Shown: in pieces, positions 50,099-59,261 of the stretch
Numbering within the stretch: the first letter of the stretch is position 1
Layout: each line of letters begins with the position of its first letter
From: Nonlabens agnitus
Lineage (GTDB): Bacteria > Bacteroidota > Bacteroidia > Flavobacteriales > Flavobacteriaceae
NCBI RefSeq assembly: GCF_002994045.1
Contig: NZ_MQUC01000003.1
Coordinates: 906,501-970,500 of the forward strand
Direction: 5' to 3'
Length of the DNA: 64,000 nt
The notes under the pieces: generated by a model
Seen by the model: the letters and a program-made list of their open reading frames with translations, nothing else
Databases searched by the model: none
What the model was told of the DNA's origin: nothing
Made by a program: the position numbers and the translations under genes

Positions 50099-52984
50099 TT
50101 ACATTTCTTCAGGCATCAAGATCGCAAGAATGTAATCTTCATTAAGATACTTCTTAGCCACTTCCTGAACATCTTTGGTAGTCATTTTAGCTACCTCAGC
50201 TTCAAAGTTCATCATGCTGTTAGGATCACGTTGATCACGGCTCGCATTGACCAAGTTGCTCAACCAGAATCGGTTGGATTTCAAGTCTTCCTTACGCTCT
50301 AACAAATAACCTTCTTTAACTTTATTCAAGTCTTTTTCTGATGGGCCATTTTCCTTAAGATTGGCAATTTCCTTTTGAGTAGCGGCAACCAGTTTCTCTA
50401 CATTATCAGGACCACATGGGAAGGATACGCTAAAGTTGAAACCTGGTTCTGGGATTTTACTCATGCTACCACGAGCGCCACCACCATAGATACCACCTTC
50501 TTGTTCTCTTAAAACTTCAATAATTCTTATGGTTAATGCTTCGCCTAACGCGTCCACGGCAAGATCTTCTTGAGCACTGTACGCTGGAATGTCATAATCC
50601 CATCGCATCTGTACCAGACTTTTCTCTTCAGTTCCTTTGTTTACAGTGATCTCACGAGTTCCCTGCTTTTCTTTCCAGTCAAAGGTCTTGTACATTTCCT
50701 TCTCACCGGTAGAAGGTAAGTTAGCCAGATATTTTTTGGACAATTCCATCACGGCAGCTTCGTCCACATTTCCAACAAGGAAAAAGTTGAAATCACCAGC
50801 GTTGGAAAAACGTTCCTTATACAATTCATAAGCACGCTGATAATCTGCAGCATCATAGGCAGCCTCATCTGGGAAACCAGCATATCTAGGGTTGCCTTGA
50901 TTACGCATTTCATTCACTTCATTACTAAAATACGTCTGCGGATTTGACATCATGCGACCTATGAAAGACTTCTGCTTAGAGATAAAGCTGCTGTATGCTT
51001 CTTCATCCATGTTGAGATCTGTAAAATACAAGTGTATCAATTGGAACATGGTTTCCAGATCCTGTGGTGTGGCAGATCCGCTTAAATTCTCTGTGGTACT
51101 TCCTATGAATGGACGCACGCTAACGAGTTTTCCAGTCATGTACTTATCCATATCTGTAGCCGATAATCCAGCGACACCAGCTTCCGTAAGACCGCCGTTA
51201 GCAAAAACGGTAGCTAGGTAATCTTCATCAGAATATAAGCTGGTACCACCATAGCTGTAGGCAGACATTAATATTTCATCGTTTTTGAAATCAGTCATCT
51301 TGATTGTTACGGTAGCGCCATTGCTCAATGTGAAGGTCTTGGTTCCTAACTTCTCATTGGTTTCTGTATTGGTAATACTACCAGGAGCCGGTAATTCTTC
51401 AATAAGATTTTCACGCACCTCTGTATCTTCATAAGGAGCGACTTCTGCAGTAGCTACTTCATTGACCACTTTTAGGATATCTGCCTCAGTAGGCTTGTTT
51501 TCAGTGGTTGGTCCTGTAAAGACAATCGTTCTGTTATCGTCGTGGATGTACTTTTCGATTTTGGCATTTACCTCATCTACTTGGATGCCTGGCAATAATT
51601 CCATCGTCTTTTCATATCTCCATTCTGGACTTGGTACAACGCCACCATTCAGGTAATTGTTCACGTATTGACCTACCAGACGACCGCTTTCTGTTTTATC
51701 GCGATTGGCATAGAAGGATTCAAAACTGGATTTGTAGGCCGCTTTTGCACGCTCTAATTCCGCCTCGCCAAAACCATACAGCTTGACACGTTGATTTTCT
51801 TCAAGAACCGCTTTCAAAGCTCCCAATTGTCCGTCTGGTGCAGAACCTGCAAAAGAAGAATAAGCATTTTTGTTTTTGGCTACCGTACCACCATAACTGC
51901 TACTCGCAAATATGAATGGTGGGTTAGGCTTCTGTGTTAATTCCTGCAAACGATTGTTGATCATAAAGGAGAACAATCCATTGACAAGATCGTCGCGATA
52001 GTCACCAACCGTTGTCGTAGGCTCTGATTCAAAAGTATCTTTATAGCTCACGTTGATAGAGGCAAAGGTGGCTTCTGGATCCTGCGCTATCGCTATCTTA
52101 GTATCGTTGTGATTAGGTAGATCAAACGTGGGACGTTCTCTTGGATTCTCATTAGGCTTGATTCCAGCAAAATGATCCTTGATTTTTTGCTCCATGATTG
52201 CTGGATCAAGATCACCTACCGCAACTACGGCCATCAAGTCTGGACGGTACCAGTCGTTGTAAAATCTTTTAAGTACTGCTGGTTCAAAATTTTTGAGAAT
52301 CTCGTCTTTACCTATAGGCAAACGCTCTGCATATTTAGAACCATAAAATTGAACAGGAATGGTCACCTTGTTCATACGATCACTGGCACCTTTACCATTT
52401 CTGGATTCTTCAAGAACAACACCACGTTCATCGTTGATGGCGTCAGTTTCCAACAGCGCACCGTGTGCCCAGTCTTCAAGAATGGTAAATCCTTTTTCCA
52501 GTTTCTCTGGATCGTCACTTGGAATAGGCAAGATGTAAACCGTCTCGTCAAAACTGGTGTAGGCATTTAAGTCAGCACCAAATTTTACACCTATTCCCTG
52601 TAGGTAATCTACCAGTTCATTTTTCTGGAAGTTAGTAGTACCATTAAAGTTCATGTGCTCCATAAAGTGCGCAAGACCTCGCTGGTCATCATCTTCCAGG
52701 ATGGACCCTGCATTGACCGCAAGACGCAATTCTACCTTATCTTCTGGCTTACCATTGTTTTGCACGTAGTAGGTCAGACCGTTGTCTAAAACACCCATGC
52801 GCACGCTGGGATCCATTGGGATCTTTTGATTCATTCCAGGCATTGCTGGAGTCATGGACTCGCCCGCACTGGTATCTTGATTGTCTACAGTAGAAACATC
52901 CGTTTTTTTCTGGTCTGTCATTTTTGGAGAACAGGCAAGAATCAACGATGCGGCAAACACGTAATACACCTTGGTTAATTTCAT
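50099..52984 (-). CDS. M16 family (insulinase-like) zinc metalloprotease, lipoprotein
   Basis: A 961-residue protein with lipoprotein signal MKLTKVYYVFAASLILACSPK (cysteine 18). The inverted zinc motif is HFMEH in RGLAHFMEHMNF, and a third ligand glutamate is expected about 75 residues on (ERGVVLEESRNGKG). Two M16 halves are present, active and inactive; the second begins near SNGATVTIKMTDFKNDEI. Such proteases close as a clam shell around peptides and degrade them in the periplasm. It is divergent from the large phosphoesterase gene, with a palindrome between them. Confidence 0.93.
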   Translation of the reverse strand: MKLTKVYYVFAASLILACSPKMTDQKKTDVSTVDNQDTSAGESMTPAMPGMNQKIPMDPSVRMGVLDNGLTYYVQNNGKPEDKVELRLAVNAGSILEDDDQRGLAHFMEHMNFNGTTNFQKNELVDYLQGIGVKFGADLNAYTSFDETVYILPIPSDDPEKLEKGFTILEDWAHGALLETDAINDERGVVLEESRNGKGASDRMNKVTIPVQFYGSKYAERLPIGKDEILKNFEPAVLKRFYNDWYRPDLMAVVAVGDLDPAIMEQKIKDHFAGIKPNENPRERPTFDLPNHNDTKIAIAQDPEATFASINVSYKDTFESEPTTTVGDYRDDLVNGLFSFMINNRLQELTQKPNPPFIFASSSYGGTVAKNKNAYSSFAGSAPDGQLGALKAVLEENQRVKLYGFGEAELERAKAAYKSSFESFYANRDKTESGRLVGQYVNNYLNGGVVPSPEWRYEKTMELLPGIQVDEVNAKIEKYIHDDNRTIVFTGPTTENKPTEADILKVVNEVATAEVAPYEDTEVRENLIEELPAPGSITNTETNEKLGTKTFTLSNGATVTIKMTDFKNDEILMSAYSYGGTSLYSDEDYLATVFANGGLTEAGVAGLSATDMDKYMTGKLVSVRPFIGSTTENLSGSATPQDLETMFQLIHLYFTDLNMDEEAYSSFISKQKSFIGRMMSNPQTYFSNEVNEMRNQGNPRYAGFPDEAAYDAADYQRAYELYKERFSNAGDFNFFLVGNVDEAAVMELSKKYLANLPSTGEKEMYKTFDWKEKQGTREITVNKGTEEKSLVQMRWDYDIPAYSAQEDLAVDALGEALTIRIIEVLREQEGGIYGGGARGSMSKIPEPGFNFSVSFPCGPDNVEKLVAATQKEIANLKENGPSEKDLNKVKEGYLLERKEDLKSNRFWLSNLVNASRDQRDPNSMMNFEAEVAKMTTKDVQEVAKKYLNEDYILAILMPEEM

Positions 52985-53069
52985 AATTTCTGGGTTATAG
53001 TTTAGAAAGCTTTAAAAATAGGTGTGGAAAACGTGGATTCATAATATTGTAAGGTGTTTCTTTAACTAT

Positions 53070-53089
53070 TTCGCTTTCGCGAAAGCGAA
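53070..53089. repeat. 20-bp palindromic repeat, intact copy
   Basis: An exact palindrome in the 214-bp gap between the divergent M16 protease and phosphoesterase genes. Confidence 0.95.
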
Positions 53090-53198
53090 CTCATCTCAAC
53101 CTCTATTTTGTATCTCGACGAATATTTTTAACACTTATCGTTAAAGTGAAAACTGAAATGAAGCTAAAATTTTACTTTCGCAGGAATTTTCTTAACCT

Positions 53199-56100
53199 AT
53201 GACTGCATCTTTACGATCCATTATTCTTGTTGTTTTGACCGCCACGATCGTGGGCTCCTGTGCAAAACGTGCCATTCAAACGCGCGGTATCGCTACACTT
53301 TCTACTTCAAACGAAGAATACCGTAGTTTCTATCTTTTAGGAAATCTAGGTGTTAATCAGGCTCAAGATCCATCAGTATTTGATCAAATGGTGAATCACA
53401 TTGCAGATCAATCACAACCGCAAGATTATGTATTGGTTCTGGGCGATAATGTTGATGCCGAATCCCTGCGTAAAAAGGACGAGGATTCTAAAGACAAAGA
53501 GCAGCTTACCAAACAACTCAACCTACTCGCTGATAAAAAACTGAATGTACTGGTATTGCCAGGCGATGAAGACTGGAATGATGAAGGAATTTCAGGTCTT
53601 AAAAATATTGAAGAGCTTACCGAGGAACTTTTAAACAATGATGAAGCGTTCCAGCCTGAGAATGCATGTCCTATTGAAGAAGTGGATATCTCTGACAGTA
53701 TGCACCTTATCGTAGTGGATAGTGAGTGGTACATTGAAAACTGGGATAAAAATCCCGAATTCAATGATGAATGCGAGATCAAAACCAGAGAGAAATTCAT
53801 CAAGGTCCTCGCCGATGCCGTAAGAAAGGCAAGACACAAGACCGTGATACTAGCCATGCATCATCCTTTGTATACTAATGGCGTCCATGGTGGTACGCTA
53901 GGCTTGCGCATGTTGAGCACGCCTAAACAGGAAAACGCCTACCTACCAGGCGTTGGTTTTCTATACAGTTTTGTAAGATCACAGGCAGGTCTGTATCCGC
54001 AGGATCGTTACAATCCGTTAATGAATGAATTGATGGAAGAGATCGAGACCATAGGTAGTGGCATCGATCGGCTTATTGTGGTGTCTGCTCATGAAGAAAG
54101 CCTGCAGTATATGGACCATGATAATATCAAACAAATCATTTCAGGAGCAGTGACCGCTACTAACGTCGCTTCTTTGGGAAAAAAGGGGAAATTTAGTGCT
54201 GGTAAATTGGGGTTTGCAGAGCTGCGCGTTTTCCAGGATCAGAGTTCGCAAATTTTTTTCCATATCGTCAATGAAAATGGAGACCTAGAAGAAGTCTATG
54301 CCGCCGATTTATTTGAGCCTAAAGAAGATTATGACATCGCTAGTTTACCAGCCGTAACCGCCAAAACAGTAAAGGCAAGCGTCTATCCTAAAGAAGAAAC
54401 CGAAGTCGATCAGGATTATGAAGAATTTTATGGCAAGCACTACCGCAGACTTTACGGTCTTGATGTGGAAGCGCCGGTCGTTTTACTGGATACTTTATAC
54501 GGCGGCCTCAAGGTAGAGCGCGCTGGTGGTGGTAATCAAACTCAAGGATTACGTCTTGTGGACAGTCTGGATAGAGAATTCAATATGCGTGCTTTGGAAA
54601 AAGATGCGCTCCAGTTTCTCAAAAGTGCAGGCTACGATAAGCTGGATGCCGACAAATATTTTGCGGAAACTTTGCCACAAAAATTGATACGCGATTTTTA
54701 TACCGCAGCGCATCCTTATGGTGCTTTTGCGGTGCCTCGATTAGCTGGAGCCATCAAGCTAAGCCACACACACCCTAAATTGTTTTACGTTCCCAAGCAG
54801 CCTGTATTAGGGAATTTTAATGAAACTCATGGAGACCGATTATATATGATCGTGGAGAAACCAGATGATAGCTTTGACAATGCACATATGTTTGGGTATA
54901 ACGAAGATGTTGAGAGCACGGACGATCTATTTGAAAAAATTAGGTCTGATGAGGAATACACCGTTGACGAGGAACTTTACATACGCGCCAGAATATTTGA
55001 TATGTTGCTGGGCGATTGGGATCGTCATGAAGATCAATGGCGCTGGGCTGAAATCAAGGTCGATGAAGACCACAGCAAATTTGAAGCGATACCGCGCGAT
55101 AGAGATCAGGTTTTTGCGCGATTTGATGGGAAGTTATTGGAGTTCATGAATGGTGCCATAGGCAGTACCAAGCAATTCGGGAATTACGGGCCAGATATTG
55201 AATACATCAAACAATTCAGCCGAAGCGCGATACATCTGGATCGCGCCGTATTGCAGCGTTCTTCTATGGCAGATTGGGAAAAGCAGGTACAATACATTCA
55301 GGACAATATTACTCCTGAAGTAGTAGAAAAAGCCTTCAATGAAATGCCTGAAGAGGTCAAGGATGAACAGTGGTTGCAGACACAGCAGGATTTGCTTTCG
55401 CGAAAGCGAAATCTCAATAGCATCGTGCAACGCTACTACAAGCATTTTCTAGAATTTCAGACCTTGAAAGGAACTGACAAGGACGACAGATTCACCATCG
55501 ATCGAGCTCATGGGAAAACCACCATCAATGCCTACCGCATCAAAGACGGCAAGTCAGAAGATGTGCTGTTTGAACGAACTTTTAGGGATGATGAAACCGA
55601 AGAAATCTGGATCTACGGTCTGGATGATGACGATGAGTTTATCGTTACTGGTGATGGCGACAGTAAAATCCGCATTGTAATTGCTGGAGGAAAAGGCAAG
55701 GATATTTATGATGTCAAAAACGGGAAAGGTATTTCCATATTTGATTACAAAAGTGAGGAGAATGATTTGAGCAAAGCCAGTGATGCCCGCAATATCTTGC
55801 GAGATGATTATGAAATCAACCATTACGATCACAGGAAATCACCAGCTAATAAAAGTACTTTCAGTCTTGAGATGGAGTACAATCCAGATGATGGATTCCG
55901 CCCGCAATTGGGTATTGAAAAAGCTACCATCGGTTATGATCGCAATCCATTCACCATCAAATATGGTGTCAATGTGGATTACAGATCTTTGACCCAAGCG
56001 GCTGTTTTTGATGGCTATTGGTCAAAAGCTAATGTTCTAGGGCAATGGAACCTACAAGTAGATGCCAGCATCACCACCAATAATTATACTGAGAACTTTT

Positions 56101-56864
56101 TTGGTTACGGGAATGATTCCGCTTTTGATAAGGATACCGATTTTGATGTGAATCGGGTCTTTTTGCAACGCCAGTCCATTGGTGGCTCCATTTACAAAAT
56201 GGGAGATTATGGGAGCAGTTTTACATTTGGTTCCCAGTATGAAGGCATCGAAGTAGAGCCCAACATTCCTGAATATACCAATGTGAACAATGAGCGCGAT
56301 GATTATTTCAAGGCATATTTCAATTATGAATTCAAGAGCATTGACAATAATCGTTTCACCACACGAGGCATGTGGCTTAAAGGTGACTTTTCCTTTACGG
56401 ACAATCTAGCCAACGGCGAACATTTTGTAGGTGTAGATCCTTCATTGACTTTTTGGAATGCCATAGATGATAACCGCAGATTGATCATCAAATCTGTCAT
56501 TGCAGGACAATTGCGTATGGGCGATGCACCTTTGTTTTACCAAGCAGCACGTCTAGGTGGCGCCAATGGCTTGCGCAGCTTTAGACAGGAACGCTTTACA
56601 GGTAATTATGCCTTAAATGCCAGCGTGGATTTGAGATATGACGCAGCACCTATCAAAACGCGATTACTACCGCTACGATTGATTCCTTATGTAGGTATTG
56701 ATACAGGTAGGGTTTGGGTTTCTAGAGATACAGTTAGTACATTCCATACTAGTTATGGTGGTGGTATCGAACTTGCATTTCCAGGTTTGATCAAAGGATC
56801 CATTTCCTATTTTACGGGAGAAGAAGGCGGCCGTTTGGCCTTCGGGATCTATTTATCCAAATAA
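53199..56864 (+). CDS. Large lipoprotein: metallophosphoesterase fused to a probable outer-membrane barrel
   Basis: A 1221-residue protein with lipoprotein signal ending in TIVGSCAKR. Residues 45-300 carry a calcineurin-like phosphoesterase with LGDNVD, PGDEDW, AMHHPLYTNGVHG and VVSAHEESLQY; the metal-ligand set looks incomplete against typical enzymes. A middle region follows, with LLGDWDRHEDQWRW and PRDRDQVFARFDG, a segment seen in eukaryote-like kinase/phosphatase relatives. The C-terminal 400 residues look like an Omp85/surface-antigen barrel (ARLGGANGLRSFRQERFTGNYALNASVDLRYD ... GIYLSK). Codons near 55392-55410 are a palindromic repeat (LLSRKRN). The stop adjoins the convergent methylase stop with no gap. 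Confidence 0.75.
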   Translation: MTASLRSIILVVLTATIVGSCAKRAIQTRGIATLSTSNEEYRSFYLLGNLGVNQAQDPSVFDQMVNHIADQSQPQDYVLVLGDNVDAESLRKKDEDSKDKEQLTKQLNLLADKKLNVLVLPGDEDWNDEGISGLKNIEELTEELLNNDEAFQPENACPIEEVDISDSMHLIVVDSEWYIENWDKNPEFNDECEIKTREKFIKVLADAVRKARHKTVILAMHHPLYTNGVHGGTLGLRMLSTPKQENAYLPGVGFLYSFVRSQAGLYPQDRYNPLMNELMEEIETIGSGIDRLIVVSAHEESLQYMDHDNIKQIISGAVTATNVASLGKKGKFSAGKLGFAELRVFQDQSSQIFFHIVNENGDLEEVYAADLFEPKEDYDIASLPAVTAKTVKASVYPKEETEVDQDYEEFYGKHYRRLYGLDVEAPVVLLDTLYGGLKVERAGGGNQTQGLRLVDSLDREFNMRALEKDALQFLKSAGYDKLDADKYFAETLPQKLIRDFYTAAHPYGAFAVPRLAGAIKLSHTHPKLFYVPKQPVLGNFNETHGDRLYMIVEKPDDSFDNAHMFGYNEDVESTDDLFEKIRSDEEYTVDEELYIRARIFDMLLGDWDRHEDQWRWAEIKVDEDHSKFEAIPRDRDQVFARFDGKLLEFMNGAIGSTKQFGNYGPDIEYIKQFSRSAIHLDRAVLQRSSMADWEKQVQYIQDNITPEVVEKAFNEMPEEVKDEQWLQTQQDLLSRKRNLNSIVQRYYKHFLEFQTLKGTDKDDRFTIDRAHGKTTINAYRIKDGKSEDVLFERTFRDDETEEIWIYGLDDDDEFIVTGDGDSKIRIVIAGGKGKDIYDVKNGKGISIFDYKSEENDLSKASDARNILRDDYEINHYDHRKSPANKSTFSLEMEYNPDDGFRPQLGIEKATIGYDRNPFTIKYGVNVDYRSLTQAAVFDGYWSKANVLGQWNLQVDASITTNNYTENFFGYGNDSAFDKDTDFDVNRVFLQRQSIGGSIYKMGDYGSSFTFGSQYEGIEVEPNIPEYTNVNNERDDYFKAYFNYEFKSIDNNRFTTRGMWLKGDFSFTDNLANGEHFVGVDPSLTFWNAIDDNRRLIIKSVIAGQLRMGDAPLFYQAARLGGANGLRSFRQERFTGNYALNASVDLRYDAAPIKTRLLPLRLIPYVGIDTGRVWVSRDTVSTFHTSYGGGIELAFPGLIKGSISYFTGEEGGRLAFGIYLSK
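55392..55410. repeat. Palindromic repeat inside the phosphoesterase gene
   Basis: TTGCTTTCGCGAAAGCGAA, one base short of the consensus, read in frame as LLSRKR. Confidence 0.9.
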
Positions 56865-57593
56865 CTAAAACCTCAAATCCTGCTGTTGTATCATAAAGAT
56901 GGCAGGTCGTTTATGAAGATCCTCTTTATTATGTTTCCACTGTGAGATGGGTTGTGTGAGAATGAACTCTGTAGGCAGTGTGATATCACAGGCAACGCAC
57001 AACATCGTTTCTGGATGCAGGTTGTTACACAATACCTCAAGCATTTTGTTATTGCGATAAGGCGTTTCAATAAACAATTGTGCCTGTTGCTCTTGTTTGG
57101 AGCGTTGTTCCAATTCCAATATTCTACGTTTACGATCCTTGTTATCAATAGGCAAATAACCATTAAAGGCAAAGTTCTGACCATTCAAACCGCTGGCCAT
57201 GATGGCCATTAAAATGGAGCTGGGACCTACTAGTGGGATGACTTGGATACCTTTTTGGTGCGCGATCGCCACCACATCTGCACCTGGATCTGCCACGCCA
57301 GGTACACCAGCCTCGCTCATCAATCCCATGGGTTTGCCTTCTAGGCAAGGCTGTAAAAAGGACGGAATTTCAGAAGGTTCTGTGAACTTGTTGATTAATG
57401 AAAACTCAAGAATGGACTGCTCCTTTTCAGGCAGTAGGCTTTTTATGGACCTACGCGCGGTTTTTTCATTCTCCACGATGTAGTGATCCACCAGTTCTAC
57501 CACTCGCTGGATCGATGCCGGCATGACGTCTAGCGGTTCTACATCGCCCAAGGTTACTGGAATCAGGTATAGTTTTCCGTGAGGTGTTGCCAT
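56865..57593 (-). CDS. RsmI-like tetrapyrrole-methylase-fold SAM methyltransferase
   Basis: A 242-residue protein of the RsmI fold: GKLYLIPVTLGD at the N-terminus, SEAGVPGVADPGADVVAIAHQKGIQVIPLVGPSSILMAIMASG with the SAM-binding loop, FAFNGYLPID, and the IETPYRN motif. RsmI methylates the 2'-O of C1402 in 16S rRNA. The usual S-D-A-G-T-P of RsmI reads S-E-A-G-V-P here, typical of a second Bacteroidota paralogue, so the target may differ. The convergent phosphoesterase stop abuts its stop. Confidence 0.85.
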   Translation of the reverse strand: MATPHGKLYLIPVTLGDVEPLDVMPASIQRVVELVDHYIVENEKTARRSIKSLLPEKEQSILEFSLINKFTEPSEIPSFLQPCLEGKPMGLMSEAGVPGVADPGADVVAIAHQKGIQVIPLVGPSSILMAIMASGLNGQNFAFNGYLPIDNKDRKRRILELEQRSKQEQQAQLFIETPYRNNKMLEVLCNNLHPETMLCVACDITLPTEFILTQPISQWKHNKEDLHKRPAIFMIQQQDLRF

Positions 57594-57644
57594 GATGGAT
57601 CTGGAGTTATGGGTTGATTTTTTGTTTGATGGATGGTAGATGAG

Positions 57645-57664
57645 TTCGCTTTCGCGGAAGCGAA
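57645..57664. repeat. 20-bp palindromic repeat, one-base variant
   Basis: TTCGCTTTCGCGGAAGCGAA, between two minus-strand genes, just beyond the stop of the nuclease gene at 57671. Confidence 0.92.
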
Positions 57665-57670
57665 ACTATT

Positions 57671-59035
57671 TTAAAGATCAATGATACGGTACACCTTGCG
57701 TTGTCTCAAATAACTTTGAACAATGTGCCTAGTGTCGCGATCTTCTGGTATTTCCGTAATGATATTTTTTAGGATTTTAGGGTCCGTAAACTGGATTTGT
57801 AGATCTACAAAACCGTAACCTTTAACCACGCCATCCTCTATAAGAATTACACTGCGTTCTGTATGTTCCCTGCCGCGATCCACTAGAATGCGCCTTTTGA
57901 TATTAAAATTGTGTAGGTTGTACACCTCGATCGCTCTCTCGTTGTATTGCTCTACAGTTTCCTTTTGAATGCAAGCACCGTGGCAATGGCCGGTTTCATA
58001 TCTACTGCAAGGACCTTCGGTTTCCTTTTCCAGTCCAGATAAAATCACGCATAACTGGTATTCTTCCACCATTTTTTCCATAAACGATCTCGCAGACTTA
58101 CCATTGCTGAAGGTGGTGAAGTAATTATTGTTTCGTCTGGTGGACTGTACAGAGTAGGTGATATAGCCATGATCATCACTGCCTGAAAAAATCCCGTGAC
58201 TAAAACGTGGCTTATTGCTTTTCTTGTTAAACTTAGGTTTATGCTTTTTCACTTCAAGGTGTTCCTTGAGTAGAGCGAGCAGATCGTTACCGGTCTTTTC
58301 ATACCTCACATTTTCCACTTGCTTGCTCATTTCTACAGATCGTCTGCGATCTGTGGTGAAATGCTGTGTGAGGCTCTTTTTCATATTACGGCTGCGGCCT
58401 ATGTAGATCAATTGATCTTGATCGTCATAGAGGTAATACAAACCTGTGGATGCTGGCACTTTTTCCAAAAGCGTCTTGAGGTTGTTAGCCACCACGGTTT
58501 TAGGAAAAGACTTTAGGCTTTGCTGTAAGATGCTTTTAGAACTGTCCTTGTTGAGTAGGAGTTTGAATAGTTTAACCGTTGCCAGTGCGTCGCCAGTAGC
58601 ACGATGCCTATCGGTTATAGGGATGCCCAGATTTCTCACCAGTTTGCCTAAGCTATAGGTTTCTTGTTCTGGCATTAATTTTTGAGCAAGTTCTACCGTA
58701 CATAAGGTTTGCATGTCAAATTCATAACCCAATCGCTCAAACTCCAATCGCAGCATGCGATGATCAAAATTGGCATTGTGCGCGACAAGTATGGTTCCAT
58801 CCAGGATTTCTATGATGCGTTTTGCAACCTCGTAAAATTTAGGAGCGCGTGCGAGCATCTTATTATTGATGCCGGTAAGTTTGACCACGAACGGCTGGAT
58901 TTCCTTTTCTGGATTGATTAGGCTGGCAAATTGATCCACGATCTCATGACCGTCAAATCTATAAATCGCCACTTCAGTAATTCCTTCTTCATTGAATTTA
59001 CCACCAGTGGTTTCTACATCAACTATTGCGTACAA
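57671..59035 (-). CDS. DnaQ-like 3'-5' exonuclease fused to a GIY-YIG nuclease domain
   Basis: A 454-residue protein. Residues 1-170 are a DEDDh exonuclease: Asp6 and Glu8 (AIVDVETTGG), the aspartate in VAHNANFDHRML, and HRATGDALAT with the histidine and last aspartate. Residues of about 195-275 are a GIY-YIG/UvrC N-terminal-like module (GLYYLYDDQDQLIYIGRSRNMKKSLTQHF). The rest is a UvrC-associated region including a cysteine-bearing segment (GPCSRYETGHCHGACIQKE). Such fusions, related to Cho, are taken to act in DNA repair; the substrate is not established. Confidence 0.9.
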   Translation of the reverse strand: MYAIVDVETTGGKFNEEGITEVAIYRFDGHEIVDQFASLINPEKEIQPFVVKLTGINNKMLARAPKFYEVAKRIIEILDGTILVAHNANFDHRMLRLEFERLGYEFDMQTLCTVELAQKLMPEQETYSLGKLVRNLGIPITDRHRATGDALATVKLFKLLLNKDSSKSILQQSLKSFPKTVVANNLKTLLEKVPASTGLYYLYDDQDQLIYIGRSRNMKKSLTQHFTTDRRRSVEMSKQVENVRYEKTGNDLLALLKEHLEVKKHKPKFNKKSNKPRFSHGIFSGSDDHGYITYSVQSTRRNNNYFTTFSNGKSARSFMEKMVEEYQLCVILSGLEKETEGPCSRYETGHCHGACIQKETVEQYNERAIEVYNLHNFNIKRRILVDRGREHTERSVILIEDGVVKGYGFVDLQIQFTDPKILKNIITEIPEDRDTRHIVQSYLRQRKVYRIIDL

Positions 59036-59212
59036 ATACTAAGTTTTAAGTCCGTCCCATTTTAGATACGAGAAGCTTTCAAATGTACGGTATTATTTGA
59101 TTTTTACGAATTCTGGAGTCTGTGCTGCCCTGATGTAAGGATACCTGAAATATTTATTCCATTTGAAAGAATAGCGGTCCATTTTCTCAACAACGATTTG
59201 AACGACAGGAAA

Positions 59213-59246
59213 TAAAAAAGAGCCACGTAGTAGTGGCTCTTTTTTG
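59213..59246 (-). terminator. Intrinsic terminator of the acyl-CoA ligase gene
   Basis: AAAAAAGAGCCAC-GTAGTA-GTGGCTCTTTTTT, a strong stem with A and T tracts at either end, 16 bp after the ligase stop. Confidence 0.92.
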
Positions 59247-59261
59247 TGGATGGTGTTCACA

